A DNA stretch of 64,000 nucleotides, taken from Mycobacterium parmense (GTDB lineage: Bacteria > Actinomycetota > Actinomycetes > Mycobacteriales > Mycobacteriaceae). Made by a program: the position numbers and the translations under genes. Positions 39,110-47,970 of the stretch are shown here, piece after piece; position 1 is the first letter of the stretch; the number at the start of each line of letters is the position of its first letter. The stretch is from NCBI RefSeq assembly GCF_010730575.1, contig NZ_AP022614.1, positions 5,456,001 to 5,520,000 of the forward strand, written 5' to 3'. The notes below the pieces were generated by a model. The model saw only the letters and a program-made list of their open reading frames with translations. It did no database searches and had not been told where the DNA came from.

Positions 39110-40693
39110 ATGACGAAACCCGCGGCGTTCGCCGCCGCTGTCGTGCTCCTGCTCGCGCCGACGGGATGCGAGCAAGCCCAACACCTCAGCAGCCCGCCGC
39201 CCCCGGCGTTCGCCGGGCCGCCCAACGAGGTGTCGGGAGTGCAGATCCCCGCAGGGCGTGTCGAGGAGGCCGTCGCCAAGATCGACGGCCTGGTCGGCGA
39301 CCTGATGAAAACCAGCGGCATCCCGGGAATGGCGGTGGCCGTCGTGCACGCAGGAAAGACGCTGTACGCCAAGGGTTTCGGTGTCAGAGACGCAACCAAA
39401 GGCGGCGGGCAGGCCAACGCGGTCGACGCCGACACGGTCTTTCAGTTGGCCTCGGTGTCCAAATCGGTCGGCACGACGGTGATCGCGCACGAAGTCACCG
39501 AGAAGGCCGTGTCGTGGGATACGCCCGTCGCGTCCCAGCTGCCCTGGTTCGCCCTGAACGACCCCTACGTCACCGGCCACGTGACCATCGCCGATTTGTA
39601 CTCGCACCACTCCGGGTTGCCCGACCATGCCGGCGACCAGCTCGAAGACCTGGGATACGACCGCCGGCAGACGCTCGAACGGTTGAAGTACCTGCCGCTG
39701 AGGCCTTTTCGGGCCAGCTACGCGTACACCAACTTCGGGGTTACCGCGGCCGCGGAGGCGGTGGCCGCGGCCGCGCACAGGTCGTGGGAAGACCTCTCCG
39801 ACGAGGTGCTCTACCGCCCGCTCGGGATGTCGTCGACGAGTTCGCGATTTTCCGAGTTCATCGCGCGGCCCGACCATGCCGTCAACCACGTGAAGGTGGG
39901 CGACGGCTGGCAGCCCCGCTACCAACGTGACCCGGATGCCCAATCGCCCGCGGGTGGGGTCAGTTCGTCGGTCAACGACATGGCGCGCTGGCTGACGACG
40001 CTGCTGGGCAACGGGACCTTCGACGGCCGGACCATCTCGTCACCGGAGGCCCTGTTGCCCGCCACCACCGCGCAGGTCGTGTCGACACCGGCGACGACGC
40101 CGACGGCGCGGTCGGGCTTCTACGGGTACGGATTCAACGTGTCGGTGACGTCGTCGGGGCGCACCGAGTACAGCCATTCCGGCGCCTTCGCTTTGGGGGC
40201 CGCCACGAACTTCGTGGTGATGCCCTCGCAGGACGTGGCCATCATCGCGCTGACCAACGCCGCGCCCATCGGTGTGCCCGAAACCCTGACCGCCGAATTC
40301 ATGGATCTGGTTCAGTACGGCCAGGTTCGGGAGGATTGGGCGACCGCGTACAAGAACGCCTTCGCGTCGATGAGCGCGCCGGAGGGGGCGCTGGTGGGCA
40401 AGCGGCCGCCGGCCGACCCGGTGCCGCCCAAACCCTTCAACGACTACCAAGGCGTGTACGCCAACGACTACTGGGGTCCCGCCGTCGTGAGCACGCGCGG
40501 GGGCGCCCTGCAGCTCACGATGGGACCGAAGGGCCAGACCTTCCCCTTGACCCACTGGGACGGTGACACGTTCACCTTCGCGTTGATGGATGAAAACGCA
40601 CCCCCCGGCACGACTTCCACGGCCACCTTTGCCGGCAACACCCTCAGACTGGAGTACTTCGACTCGGACAAGCTGGGAACGTTCACCCGATGA
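39110..40693 (+). CDS. Serine beta-lactamase/class C-like esterase, exported (Rv0907 type)
   Basis: A 527-residue protein with a signal peptide ([16 protein letters not shown]); the Cys at position 20 could be lipid-modified but the lipobox (APTGC) is weak. The penicillin-binding-protein-like fold has SxxK (S115-V-S-K118), the YxN motif in YAYTNFG and a late HSG ([10 protein letters not shown]). The C-terminal ~110 residues ([16 protein letters not shown]...) form a separate beta domain. Family members are D-aminopeptidases, esterases and lipases; activity cannot be told. Its end overlaps the ctpE start by ATGA. Confidence 0.88.
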   Translation: MTKPAAFAAAVVLLLAPTGCEQAQHLSSPPPPAFAGPPNEVSGVQIPAGRVEEAVAKIDGLVGDLMKTSGIPGMAVAVVHAGKTLYAKGFGVRDATKGGGQANAVDADTVFQLASVSKSVGTTVIAHEVTEKAVSWDTPVASQLPWFALNDPYVTGHVTIADLYSHHSGLPDHAGDQLEDLGYDRRQTLERLKYLPLRPFRASYAYTNFGVTAAAEAVAAAAHRSWEDLSDEVLYRPLGMSSTSSRFSEFIARPDHAVNHVKVGDGWQPRYQRDPDAQSPAGGVSSSVNDMARWLTTLLGNGTFDGRTISSPEALLPATTAQVVSTPATTPTARSGFYGYGFNVSVTSSGRTEYSHSGAFALGAATNFVVMPSQDVAIIALTNAAPIGVPETLTAEFMDLVQYGQVREDWATAYKNAFASMSAPEGALVGKRPPADPVPPKPFNDYQGVYANDYWGPAVVSTRGGALQLTMGPKGQTFPLTHWDGDTFTFALMDENAPPGTTSTATFAGNTLRLEYFDSDKLGTFTR

Positions 40694-43065
40694 ACGCCGG
40701 CCTGAGCGACGCCGAGGTCGCGCAGCGGGTCGCCGACGGCAAGACCAACGCGGTCGCCGGGCGTGCCACGCGCAGCGTGGCCGACATCGTGCGGGCCAAC
40801 GTGTTCACGCGCATCAATGCCATCCTCGGGGTGCTGCTGCTGATCGTGCTGGCGACGGGCTCGCTGATCAACGGGCTGTTCGGCCTGCTCATCGTCGCCA
40901 ACAGCGTCATCGGCATGGTCCAGGAGATCCGTGCCAAGCAGACGCTGGACAAGCTGGCGATCGTCGGGCAGGCACGGCCTCTGGTGCGCAGGCGATCCGG
41001 AACCCGAGCGTTGGCGCCGGACGAGGTGGTGCTCGACGACATCATCGAGCTGGGCCCCGGCGACCAGATCGTCGTCGACGGCGAAGTGGCCGAAGAGGCG
41101 AGCCTGGAAATCGACGAGTCGCTGTTGACCGGCGAGGCCGACCCCATCGGCAAGCGGGTCGGCGACGCGGTGATGTCGGGCAGCTTCGTCGTCGCCGGAA
41201 GTGGCGCCTACCGGGCCACCAGGGTCGGGCGAGATGCCTACGCCGCCAAGCTCGCCGACGAGGCCAGCAAGTTCACCCTGGTGAAGTCCGAGCTGCGCAA
41301 CGGCATCGACAGGATCCTGAAGTTCATCACCTACCTGTTGGTCCCGGCCGGCCTGCTGACCATCTACACCCAGTTGTTCACCACGCACGCCGGATGGCGG
41401 CAATCCGTGCTGCGGACCGTCGGCGCGCTGGTCCCGATGGTGCCGGAAGGCCTGGTGCTGCTGACGTCGGTCGCGTTCGCGGTCGGGGTGGTCAGGCTGG
41501 GCCAGCGCCGGTGCCTGGTGCAGGAGCTGCCCGCCATCGAGGGGTTGGCGCGGGTCGACGTGGTCTGCGCCGACAAGACGGGCACCCTGACCGAGACCGG
41601 CATGCGGGTCGCTCGCGTCGAGGCGCTCGGCCCGGATGCACTGGGGGACAACGTTGCCGATGTGCTGGCCGCACTGGCCGCCGCCGACCCGCGGCCCAAC
41701 GCCAGCATGCGGGCCATCGCTGAGGCCTATCGCGAGCCGCCGGCCTGGACCGCCACCGCGACCGCGCCGTTCAAGTCGGCCACCAAATGGAGTGGCGTGT
41801 CCTTCGGCGACCACGGGGACTGGGTGATCGGGGCCCCCGACGTGCTGCTCGATCCCCGTTCGGCCGCCGCCGAACAAGCCGAACGACTCGGGGGGCTCGG
41901 GTTGCGGGTGCTGCTGGTGGGCGCCGCCGACACGACCGTCGACGCGCCGGGCGCACCGGGCAATGTCACGCCCACCGCGTTGGTGCTGCTCGAGCAGAAG
42001 GTGCGGCCGGATGCGCGTGAAACAATCGAGTTCTTCGCCGCACAAGGAGTTTCGGTCAAGGTTTTGTCCGGCGACAACGCAGTCTCGGTCGGTGCGGTCG
42101 CACGCAGGCTCGGGCTGCAGGGTGACACTATGGACGCGCGTGCGCTGCCGCAGGACCCCGCGGGAGTCGCGGAAGCGCTGGACTCCCACACCACCTTCGG
42201 GCGGGTGCGCCCGGACCAGAAGCGTGTCATCGTCAATGCCCTGCAGTCACACGGGCACGCCGTGGCCATGACCGGCGACGGCGTCAACGACGTGCTGGCC
42301 CTCAAGGACGCCGATATCGGCGTGGCGATGGGATCCGGCAGCCCCGCTTCGCGCGCGGTGGCGCAGATCGTGTTGTTGGACAACCGATTCGCCACGCTGC
42401 CCTATGTCGTCGGCGAGGGACGCCGCGTGATAGGCAACGTCGAGCGCGTCGCCAACCTCTTCCTCACCAAGACCGTCTACTCGGTGCTGCTGGCCCTCTT
42501 CGTCGGTATCGAGTGCCTGCTTGCACCGTCGGTTCACGCGGACCCGCTGCTGTACCCGTTCCAACCCATCCACGTCACCATCGCGGCGTGGTTCACCATC
42601 GGGATCCCGTCGTTCATTCTGTCGCTGGCACCCAACAACGAACGCGCGCACCCGGGGTTCGTGCGGCGGGTGCTCAGCGTCGCCCTGCCCTGCGGGCTGG
42701 TCGTCGGGCTCGCGACTTTCGTCTCCTACCTGCTGGCCTATCACGGCCGCCATGCCACTTTCGCGCAGCAGGAGCAGGCGTCGACGGCGGCGCTCATCAC
42801 GTTGCTGACGACGGCGCTGTGGGTGCTCGCGGTGGTGGCGCGCCCCTACCAGTGGTGGCGCGTCGCGCTGATCGCGGCGTCGGGGCTGGCCTACGTGGTG
42901 ATCTTTAACGTGCCGCTGGCTCGTCGGGAGTTCCTGCTGGATCCGTCGGACGCGGCGGTGACCGCGACGGCGCTGGGCACCGGGGTGGCGGGGGCCGCGT
43001 TGATCGAGCTCATGTGGTGGGTTCGCGCCCGGATGCTGGGGGTAGAGCCGCGGTTGTGGCGCTGA
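40690..43065 (+). CDS. ctpE: P-type cation ATPase CtpE
   Basis: A 791-residue P-type ATPase. Actuator domain: [14 protein letters not shown]. Phosphorylation motif DKTGT with Asp295. TM4 ion site: [14 protein letters not shown] domain: KSATKWSGV. Hinge: [22 protein letters not shown]. About 10 TM segments in all ([37 protein letters not shown] and others). In M. smegmatis CtpE is a calcium importer needed for cell-wall integrity. It overlaps the upstream beta-lactamase-like gene by four bases, so both are co-translated. Confidence 0.95.
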   Translation: MNAGLSDAEVAQRVADGKTNAVAGRATRSVADIVRANVFTRINAILGVLLLIVLATGSLINGLFGLLIVANSVIGMVQEIRAKQTLDKLAIVGQARPLVRRRSGTRALAPDEVVLDDIIELGPGDQIVVDGEVAEEASLEIDESLLTGEADPIGKRVGDAVMSGSFVVAGSGAYRATRVGRDAYAAKLADEASKFTLVKSELRNGIDRILKFITYLLVPAGLLTIYTQLFTTHAGWRQSVLRTVGALVPMVPEGLVLLTSVAFAVGVVRLGQRRCLVQELPAIEGLARVDVVCADKTGTLTETGMRVARVEALGPDALGDNVADVLAALAAADPRPNASMRAIAEAYREPPAWTATATAPFKSATKWSGVSFGDHGDWVIGAPDVLLDPRSAAAEQAERLGGLGLRVLLVGAADTTVDAPGAPGNVTPTALVLLEQKVRPDARETIEFFAAQGVSVKVLSGDNAVSVGAVARRLGLQGDTMDARALPQDPAGVAEALDSHTTFGRVRPDQKRVIVNALQSHGHAVAMTGDGVNDVLALKDADIGVAMGSGSPASRAVAQIVLLDNRFATLPYVVGEGRRVIGNVERVANLFLTKTVYSVLLALFVGIECLLAPSVHADPLLYPFQPIHVTIAAWFTIGIPSFILSLAPNNERAHPGFVRRVLSVALPCGLVVGLATFVSYLLAYHGRHATFAQQEQASTAALITLLTTALWVLAVVARPYQWWRVALIAASGLAYVVIFNVPLARREFLLDPSDAAVTATALGTGVAGAALIELMWWVRARMLGVEPRLWR

Positions 43066-43078
43066 TCGCGGGCATTGG

Positions 43079-43098
43079 GCGCCGGGGGGTGCCGGCGC
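43079..43098 (+). terminator. Hairpin after ctpE
   Basis: Stem GCGCCGG/CCGGCGC with a 6-base loop, 13 bp past the ctpE stop and 36 bp ahead of the antitoxin gene. No U-tract. It could end or slow transcription before the toxin–antitoxin pair. Confidence 0.5.
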
Positions 43099-43133
43099 GC
43101 CAAGTAAGATCCTCGCGGGGAAAGGACGGGCTG

Positions 43134-43322
43134 ATGGGATTCTTGGACAAGGCGAAGGACCTGTTGTCGCAGAACGCCGACAAAGTCGAGATGGCGATCG
43201 ATAAGGCCGGCGAGTTCGTCGACGACAAGACGCAGGGCAAGTACTCCGACACCATTCACAAGGTGGCCGACGAGGCCAAGAAGGCTGCGGACTCCGCCGC
43301 CGCGGGCGACCAGAAGAACTGA
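43134..43322 (+). CDS. Antitoxin of the Rv0909/Rv0910 pair (MT0933-like)
   Basis: A 62-residue, charged, helical protein ([44 protein letters not shown]...). It matches the small antitoxin family of Rv0909 (59 residues), which pairs with a START/SRPBCC-fold toxin. The ATG at 43134 has AAAGGACGGG upstream. The toxin gene follows after 4 bp. Confidence 0.82.
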   Translation: MGFLDKAKDLLSQNADKVEMAIDKAGEFVDDKTQGKYSDTIHKVADEAKKAADSAAAGDQKN

Positions 43323-43326
43323 GCTC

Positions 43327-43788
43327 ATGGCCAAACTCTCCGGATCGATCGACGTCCCGCTGCCTCCCGAGACCGCGTGGAAGCACGCGTCGGACCTGTC
43401 CCGTTTCAAGGAATGGCTGACCATTCACCGCGTGTGGCGCAGCAAGTTGCCCGACGACATCGACAAGGGCACGGTTGTCGAGTCCATCGTCGAGGTGAAG
43501 GGCATGTACAACCGGATCAAATGGACCGTGGTGCGCTACAAGCCGCCGGAAGGCATGACGCTCAACGGAGAGGGCGTCGGCGGTGTGAAGGTCAAGCTGA
43601 TGGCCAAGATTCAGCCCAAGGAACAGGGGTCGGTCGTCGCGTTCGATGTCCACCTGGGCGGTCCGGCGCTGTTCGGACCGATCGGCATGATCGTCGCCGC
43701 CGCGCTGCGAAGCGACATCGACGCGTCCCTGCAGAACTTCGTCACGGTGTTCACCAGGCCCGATCCGGCCACGAACGGACACCGCTGA
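43327..43788 (+). CDS. SRPBCC-fold toxin (Rv0910 type)
   Basis: A 153-residue START/polyketide-cyclase-like protein: GSIDVPLPPETAWKHASDLSRFKEWLTIHRVWRS at the N terminus, a central KGMYNRIKWTVVRYKPPEGMTLNGEG and the long C-terminal helix GPIGMIVAAALRSDIDASLQNFVTVF. Rv0910 is listed as the toxin of a toxin–antitoxin pair that blocks growth. The hydrophobic pocket of the fold may bind a lipid. Co-transcribed with the small antitoxin gene. Confidence 0.85.
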   Translation: MAKLSGSIDVPLPPETAWKHASDLSRFKEWLTIHRVWRSKLPDDIDKGTVVESIVEVKGMYNRIKWTVVRYKPPEGMTLNGEGVGGVKVKLMAKIQPKEQGSVVAFDVHLGGPALFGPIGMIVAAALRSDIDASLQNFVTVFTRPDPATNGHR

Positions 43789-43821
43789 CCCCCGCCCCGA
43801 CGGCCCACTAATGTCGCTTCC

Positions 43822-44256
43822 ATGACTCGCCGGCTGAGCCCTGGTTGGCTGGTCGCCTTCTGCGCCCTCGTCGTTTCGGCCAGCGCGTGGATGCCCTGGC
43901 TGACCACCGCGGTCGGCGGCGGAGGCTGGGCAAGTGCCATCGGGGGCACCCACGGCAGCCTGCGGTTGCCGCGGGGGTTCGGGGCGGGCCAGCTGATCGT
44001 CTTGTTGTCGGCGGTCCTGCTGGTCCTCGGGGCGATGGTCGGCCGCCGACTGTCAACCAGACTGGCTTCGGTTGCCGCGCTGGTTGTTTCGCTGCTCATC
44101 GTCGCCCTCACCGCGTGGTACTACAAGCTCAACGTCAACCCCCCGGTGTCGGCCGAGTACGGCTTCTACGCCGGCGCGGCCGGGGCGGTGTGCGCGGTCG
44201 CATGCTCGCTGGTGGCGGTGGTCGTGGCACTCGCCTCGGGCCCGTCGCGCCGCTGA
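43822..44256 (+). CDS. Four-helix membrane protein (Rv0912 type)
   Basis: A 144-residue protein with four hydrophobic helices (LVAFCALVVSASAWMPWLTTAV, LIVLLSAVLLVLGAMVG, ASVAALVVSLLIVALTAWYY, AGAVCAVACSLVAVVVALA). It has no known domain. Two-gene neighbourhood with the VOC protein on the other strand, stops 5 bp apart. It is likely the equivalent of Rv0912. Function unknown. Confidence 0.78.
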   Translation: MTRRLSPGWLVAFCALVVSASAWMPWLTTAVGGGGWASAIGGTHGSLRLPRGFGAGQLIVLLSAVLLVLGAMVGRRLSTRLASVAALVVSLLIVALTAWYYKLNVNPPVSAEYGFYAGAAGAVCAVACSLVAVVVALASGPSRR

Positions 44257-44260
44257 GTCG

Positions 44261-44749
44261 TCACCTCGAGGGGAACTGGTGTTTGCCGGATGCCCCATCG
44301 CCTGGTTCGTTCACGCCGAACACGAAGGGCGCGAACACCACCTCGCGTCCGTCGGGGTCGCGATACGTCACCGCTCCGGTCGCCTCCCAGTACGGGTGCT
44401 GCTGAACGGTTTCGGCGCCCGATTCGCGCAGGCGGGCGATAGCCGCCGACATGGCCTGCTCGTCCGGAAAGTACAGGCACAACTGTTCGTGGTGGTCCAC
44501 CGCAACCGGTTCGGCGGACTCGACGATCTCCAGGGTGAGGTTCCAGCTGGGCAGCCCGAAGATCGCACCGCTGCTGCCGAAGCTGGCCTCGAACGTCTCG
44601 TAGAGCGGCAGGCCGACCAGTTCCCGATAGAAACGCACCGTTGCCTCGAAGTTCGACGACCGGCGCGCGAACCAGATGGCGCCGATCGGCGCCAACGGCG
44701 GTGGCCAGTGCGTCGTGCGGCGGCGTGAGCTGTGTTCGTCGGCCGCCAT
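44261..44749 (-). CDS. VOC-family protein (glyoxalase fold)
   Basis: A 162-residue single VOC domain: IGAIWFARRSSNFEATVRFYRELVGLPLYETFEASFGSSGAIFGLPSW, then ARLRESGAETVQQHPYWEATGAVTYRDPDGREVVFAPF. The ATG at 44749 overlaps by one base the stop of the carotenoid oxygenase gene upstream (TGATG); a GTG at 44752 is also possible. It is therefore the third gene of a thiolase–oxygenase–VOC operon. It may act on or protect against products of the oxygenase; this is inference. Confidence 0.85.
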   Translation of the reverse strand: MAADEHSSRRRTTHWPPPLAPIGAIWFARRSSNFEATVRFYRELVGLPLYETFEASFGSSGAIFGLPSWNLTLEIVESAEPVAVDHHEQLCLYFPDEQAMSAAIARLRESGAETVQQHPYWEATGAVTYRDPDGREVVFAPFVFGVNEPGDGASGKHQFPSR

Positions 44750-46281
44750 CACAGCCCGACGGCGCTCGGTGCCGATTCGGCGGTATGCCAGCGCCGCAAC
44801 CGTGCGCCCGGCGCCCACGTCGAATGCGTGCCGCTGGAGATGCGCTCCGGCAGTTGAAGTTTGCACACCGGGCCATCGCAGACCCGGGCGGCGTCGAACA
44901 CCACGCAGTAGGAGGCGTCGGCAGTCATGTCGGTGGTGAGGGTGACCAGGTAGCCGTCGTCCTCGCCGTGGGCGCCGACCCGGGGCGCCATCGCGGTCTC
45001 GCTTCCGTAGACGCCGTCGCCGAAGGCGAAGCTCTGTTCGGTGCCGGTGAGCAGGTCGTGTCTGACCAGTCCGTCGAACAGGAACCAGCCGGGCTTGCCG
45101 GTGGCGGCGTAGGTGTAGCGGTAGCTGCGCGCCGCGTAATCGGGGTTGATGGTGCCGAACTCCGTGATCGACTCCGAGAGCCGCTCCTCGCGGACCGCGC
45201 CGGTCACCAGGTTGAGCCGCCAGCGGTGCAGCCGGGTCTGCAACCGGTCCAGCGCGAGGAAGCGAAAGAGCTTGTCCCACTTCTCCCCGAGGGGCCCCAC
45301 CGTTCCGCCATTGTCCAGCGGAGAGGGATCGCCTTCGAAGAAGCCGTCGAGCACGATCTCGTCCCCGTCCTCGTAGGCGTTGACGAAGTGCAGCACGAAC
45401 GTCGGGTCGGCCTCGAACCACCGGATGTCGTCGGTCCCGCCCCGGCGGGGGAGCACCGCGAAGCGCGACGGGATGTCCGGATAGAACCGGGGCAGGTGGA
45501 CGCCGTGCTCGAGGAGTCCCGGATCCCAGAACAGCGGGAAATCGTTGAGGACGACGTAGTTTTCGGTGAATGCCATATCGTGCGGCAGCCGCGGGCCGGG
45601 CAGCGGGACGTCCACGTAGTGCGCCAGCTCGTTGCCGGCGTCCACCACGCCGTAGCGCATGTACGGGTCCTGCTTGCTGTAGTTGAAGAACAGCAATTCG
45701 CCGGTTCTGTTGTCCACCTTGGGATGTGCGGACACCCCCCAGTCGGCGGGGAAGCGTCCGTTCCAGGTTTCCTTACCGAGCGTATCGGCCGAGTACGGGT
45801 CGATGCGGTACAGGTCGCCGCATTGGTAGAAGCTGGTCAATGCGACGCCCCGGTGCACGATCACGTCGGTGCTCGAGGCGTCCTTCATCAGGGTGCGAGC
45901 GCCCCAGCCGTTCTCGCGTCGGGCCAGTTGCACCGGCTCGGCCAGGCCCGGCCACAGGGGTACCCCCGCCTCGTTTTCCGCCAGGAAGCCGTCCGTGCGA
46001 ATGAACCGATTGCGGTAGAAGGCTTTTCCGTCACGGAAGCCGACCACGTGGAGCATGCCGTCGCCGTCGAACGGGTGGTAGGTCTTCAACGCCGGGTGCA
46101 GCGGATTCTCGGTGTTGCGAAGGTATACGCCGTCGAGGTCGCGCGGGATCTCGCCCTCCACGGGGGCCAGATCCCCGGCGTCCCACTCGGTGGTCTGCGG
46201 CCGCCACGGCCCGGTGCGGTACGGGTGGTCGTCGTCCTCGGGCAGGGTGGACAGGAACTTGCCGACGATCTCCACGTCCAT
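44749..46281 (-). CDS. Carotenoid/stilbene cleavage oxygenase (Rv0913c type)
   Basis: A 510-residue non-haem iron dioxygenase of the RPE65/apocarotenoid family with a seven-bladed propeller. The four iron-binding His can be placed in VSAHPKVD, LPHDMAFTENY, FVLHFVNAYED and SSGTHSTWAP; the family start GVYLRNTENPLHPALKTYHPFDGDGMLH is clear. The ATG at 46281 is preferred because GAGG lies 9 bp upstream; a GTG at 46287 overlapping the thiolase stop is an alternative. Substrate is unknown; carotenoid or lignostilbene-like compounds are typical of the family. Confidence 0.9.
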   Translation of the reverse strand: MDVEIVGKFLSTLPEDDDHPYRTGPWRPQTTEWDAGDLAPVEGEIPRDLDGVYLRNTENPLHPALKTYHPFDGDGMLHVVGFRDGKAFYRNRFIRTDGFLAENEAGVPLWPGLAEPVQLARRENGWGARTLMKDASSTDVIVHRGVALTSFYQCGDLYRIDPYSADTLGKETWNGRFPADWGVSAHPKVDNRTGELLFFNYSKQDPYMRYGVVDAGNELAHYVDVPLPGPRLPHDMAFTENYVVLNDFPLFWDPGLLEHGVHLPRFYPDIPSRFAVLPRRGGTDDIRWFEADPTFVLHFVNAYEDGDEIVLDGFFEGDPSPLDNGGTVGPLGEKWDKLFRFLALDRLQTRLHRWRLNLVTGAVREERLSESITEFGTINPDYAARSYRYTYAATGKPGWFLFDGLVRHDLLTGTEQSFAFGDGVYGSETAMAPRVGAHGEDDGYLVTLTTDMTADASYCVVFDAARVCDGPVCKLQLPERISSGTHSTWAPGARLRRWHTAESAPSAVGL

Positions 46282-46283
46282 GG

Positions 46284-47519
46284 TCACCAACCTCGGGTTG
46301 TGCGCACGATGAAACTCACGGTGGTGGCGGTGCTGCCGCCGAAGTTGAGCGTGCCGAAGGCGGTCGCGCCGTCAACCTGATAGTCGCCGGCCGCCCCACT
46401 GACCTGTTTGGCCGCGTCGAGCAGCATGCGCACGCCGGACGCTCCGACCGGGTGGCCGCCGCCGATCAGTCCGCCGCTGGGGTTGATCGGCAGTCGGCCG
46501 CCGATCTCGATCTCGCCGTTTTCGATCGCCTTCCACGACTCACCCGGTCCGGTCAGGCCGATGTGGTCGATGGCGAGGTACTCGCTGGGGGTGAAGCAAT
46601 CGTGCACCTCGAAGCCGTCGACGTCGTCGAGCGTGAGCTCGGCGCGGCGCAACGCGTCCAGCACCGCGGCGCGTACGTGCGGAAGGACGTACGGCTGGTC
46701 GGCGGCGCGGCGCAGTTTCTGCTGCAGGCCAAGCCCCACGGTGCGGTGTCCCCAGCCGTCGATGCGCGCGATCGGGCGGGTGCCGGGGTGGTCTCGCAGA
46801 AAAGCGTCGTTGACCAGGACGAGTCCGGCGCCACCGTCGGTCATCTGGCTGCAGTCGAAGCGCCGCAGCCGCCCCTCCGTGACCGGGTTGGTGCCGTCGT
46901 CGTCGGTGATCGGGTCCGGAACGCTCCACCGGCGGGTCTGGGCATTGGGGTTGCGCCGGGCGTTGGCGAAGTTGAGCTGCGCGATGGCCCGCAGGTGCGT
47001 GTCGTCCAGGCCGTAGCGCCGGTCGTACTCCCCGGCGACCTCGTCGAACATCGACGGCCACAGGTAGCGCGCGCCCGTCCCCTCATGACCCGTCCATGCC
47101 GCCGCGCCGAGGTGTCCGGCGGCGGTGTCACCGGGCACCGTCTTCTCCAGCTCGATCCCGATGACCAGCGCGCTGTCGTAGGCGCCCGACCGCAGATCGG
47201 CGGCCGCCGACAGCACCGCCACGCCCCCGGAGGCGCACGCCGCTTCGTGCCGGGTGGCGGGGGTGTCCCAGAGGCCGTCACACACCGTCGCCGGCATCGC
47301 GCCGAGGTGCCCTTGGCCGGCGAACAGCTCGCCGAAGGCGTTCGCCACATGGACGACTCCGATGCCGTCGGCCGTCAGGCTGGCCGCGGCGAGCGTGTGC
47401 TCGACGATCTCCGCGGTCAGCGCAGCGAAGTCCAGACCCTCTTTGGTGACGTTGCGCGCGAAGTCGCTTTGGTAGCCGCCGAGGATCCATACGCCTGTCG
47501 AGCCGTCCACATGCGGCAC
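46284..47519 (-). CDS. Thiolase/acetyl-CoA acetyltransferase (Rv0914c type)
   Basis: A 411-residue SCP2-type thiolase with intact catalytic residues: Cys in EAACASGGVAVL, VHDCFTPSEY and GGGHPVGASGV. GTG start at 47519 (VPHVDGSTGVWILGGYQSDF) with AGGAG before it gives the M. tuberculosis length. It probably makes or cleaves a beta-ketoacyl-CoA, possibly of a sterol or branched chain. First gene of the operon with the carotenoid oxygenase and the VOC protein. Compare with the thiolase-like gene at 1374, where these residues are changed. Confidence 0.9.
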   Translation of the reverse strand: MPHVDGSTGVWILGGYQSDFARNVTKEGLDFAALTAEIVEHTLAAASLTADGIGVVHVANAFGELFAGQGHLGAMPATVCDGLWDTPATRHEAACASGGVAVLSAAADLRSGAYDSALVIGIELEKTVPGDTAAGHLGAAAWTGHEGTGARYLWPSMFDEVAGEYDRRYGLDDTHLRAIAQLNFANARRNPNAQTRRWSVPDPITDDDGTNPVTEGRLRRFDCSQMTDGGAGLVLVNDAFLRDHPGTRPIARIDGWGHRTVGLGLQQKLRRAADQPYVLPHVRAAVLDALRRAELTLDDVDGFEVHDCFTPSEYLAIDHIGLTGPGESWKAIENGEIEIGGRLPINPSGGLIGGGHPVGASGVRMLLDAAKQVSGAAGDYQVDGATAFGTLNFGGSTATTVSFIVRTTRGW

Positions 47520-47970
47520 GGTACTCCTGAGCGAACACCTCGCCCAGGGGATCCGGAAGCTGGTTGTCACGTTTGCTGACCCCGAATGAGGGCGGCCCCG
47601 TCGGCTCTCGGGCTGAACCGACGGGACCTAGGCGAGCACGCAGGCCGGCCCACATGCGCGCCTCTCATGCATCATTGCCCTCAGCAGCGGCGCACAAACA
47701 TGCTCGCGCAACGTCGCAACCGACCTCACCGGTCGGTGCTGACCTGGCGACACAAGATTTGCCCAGCTCAGGGCGCGCTCAGCCGCAACGGCGCCCTGGG
47801 CGGGCACGCCTCGATCCGTGCGGGCCGCGGGCAGAACCACTGCGTTGCGACCCGGTCTCGGATGGATACCTTTTCGCAGATCACTGGTCACACGTGACCC
47901 GTGGATCACTATCGTCACATGAGCTAGCTGCGAATCTCAGGTTGCGACGGCCTGTCTCGAAAGGTGTTAC
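47520..47970. other. 451-bp divergent promoter region of the thiolase and DUF4185 genes
   Basis: No gene is seen; short open frames here lack coding features. It holds a CCCGTCGG/CCGACGGG inverted repeat (47597-47625) and the operator-like repeat at 47886. AAAGGTG precedes the ATG of the DUF4185 gene at 47971. This marks the point where gene order stops following M. tuberculosis. Confidence 0.6.
47886..47899. promoter_or_regulatory. Inverted repeat GGTCAC-N2-GTGACC upstream of the DUF4185 gene
   Basis: 6-bp arms around two bases, 72 bp before the start codon, flanked by two direct copies of GATCACT. This is a plausible operator for a dimeric regulator. Confidence 0.4.

Noticed and set aside
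38087..39943. 618-codon minus-strand frame across the MBL and beta-lactamase-like genes
   Set aside because: It crosses two well-supported genes on the other strand, with shadow composition and no motif.
47597..47625. CCCGTCGG/CCGACGGG inverted repeat with a 13-base loop as a terminator
   Set aside because: It lies upstream of both divergent genes, so nothing is there to terminate, and the loop is long. It is only mentioned as part of the region.
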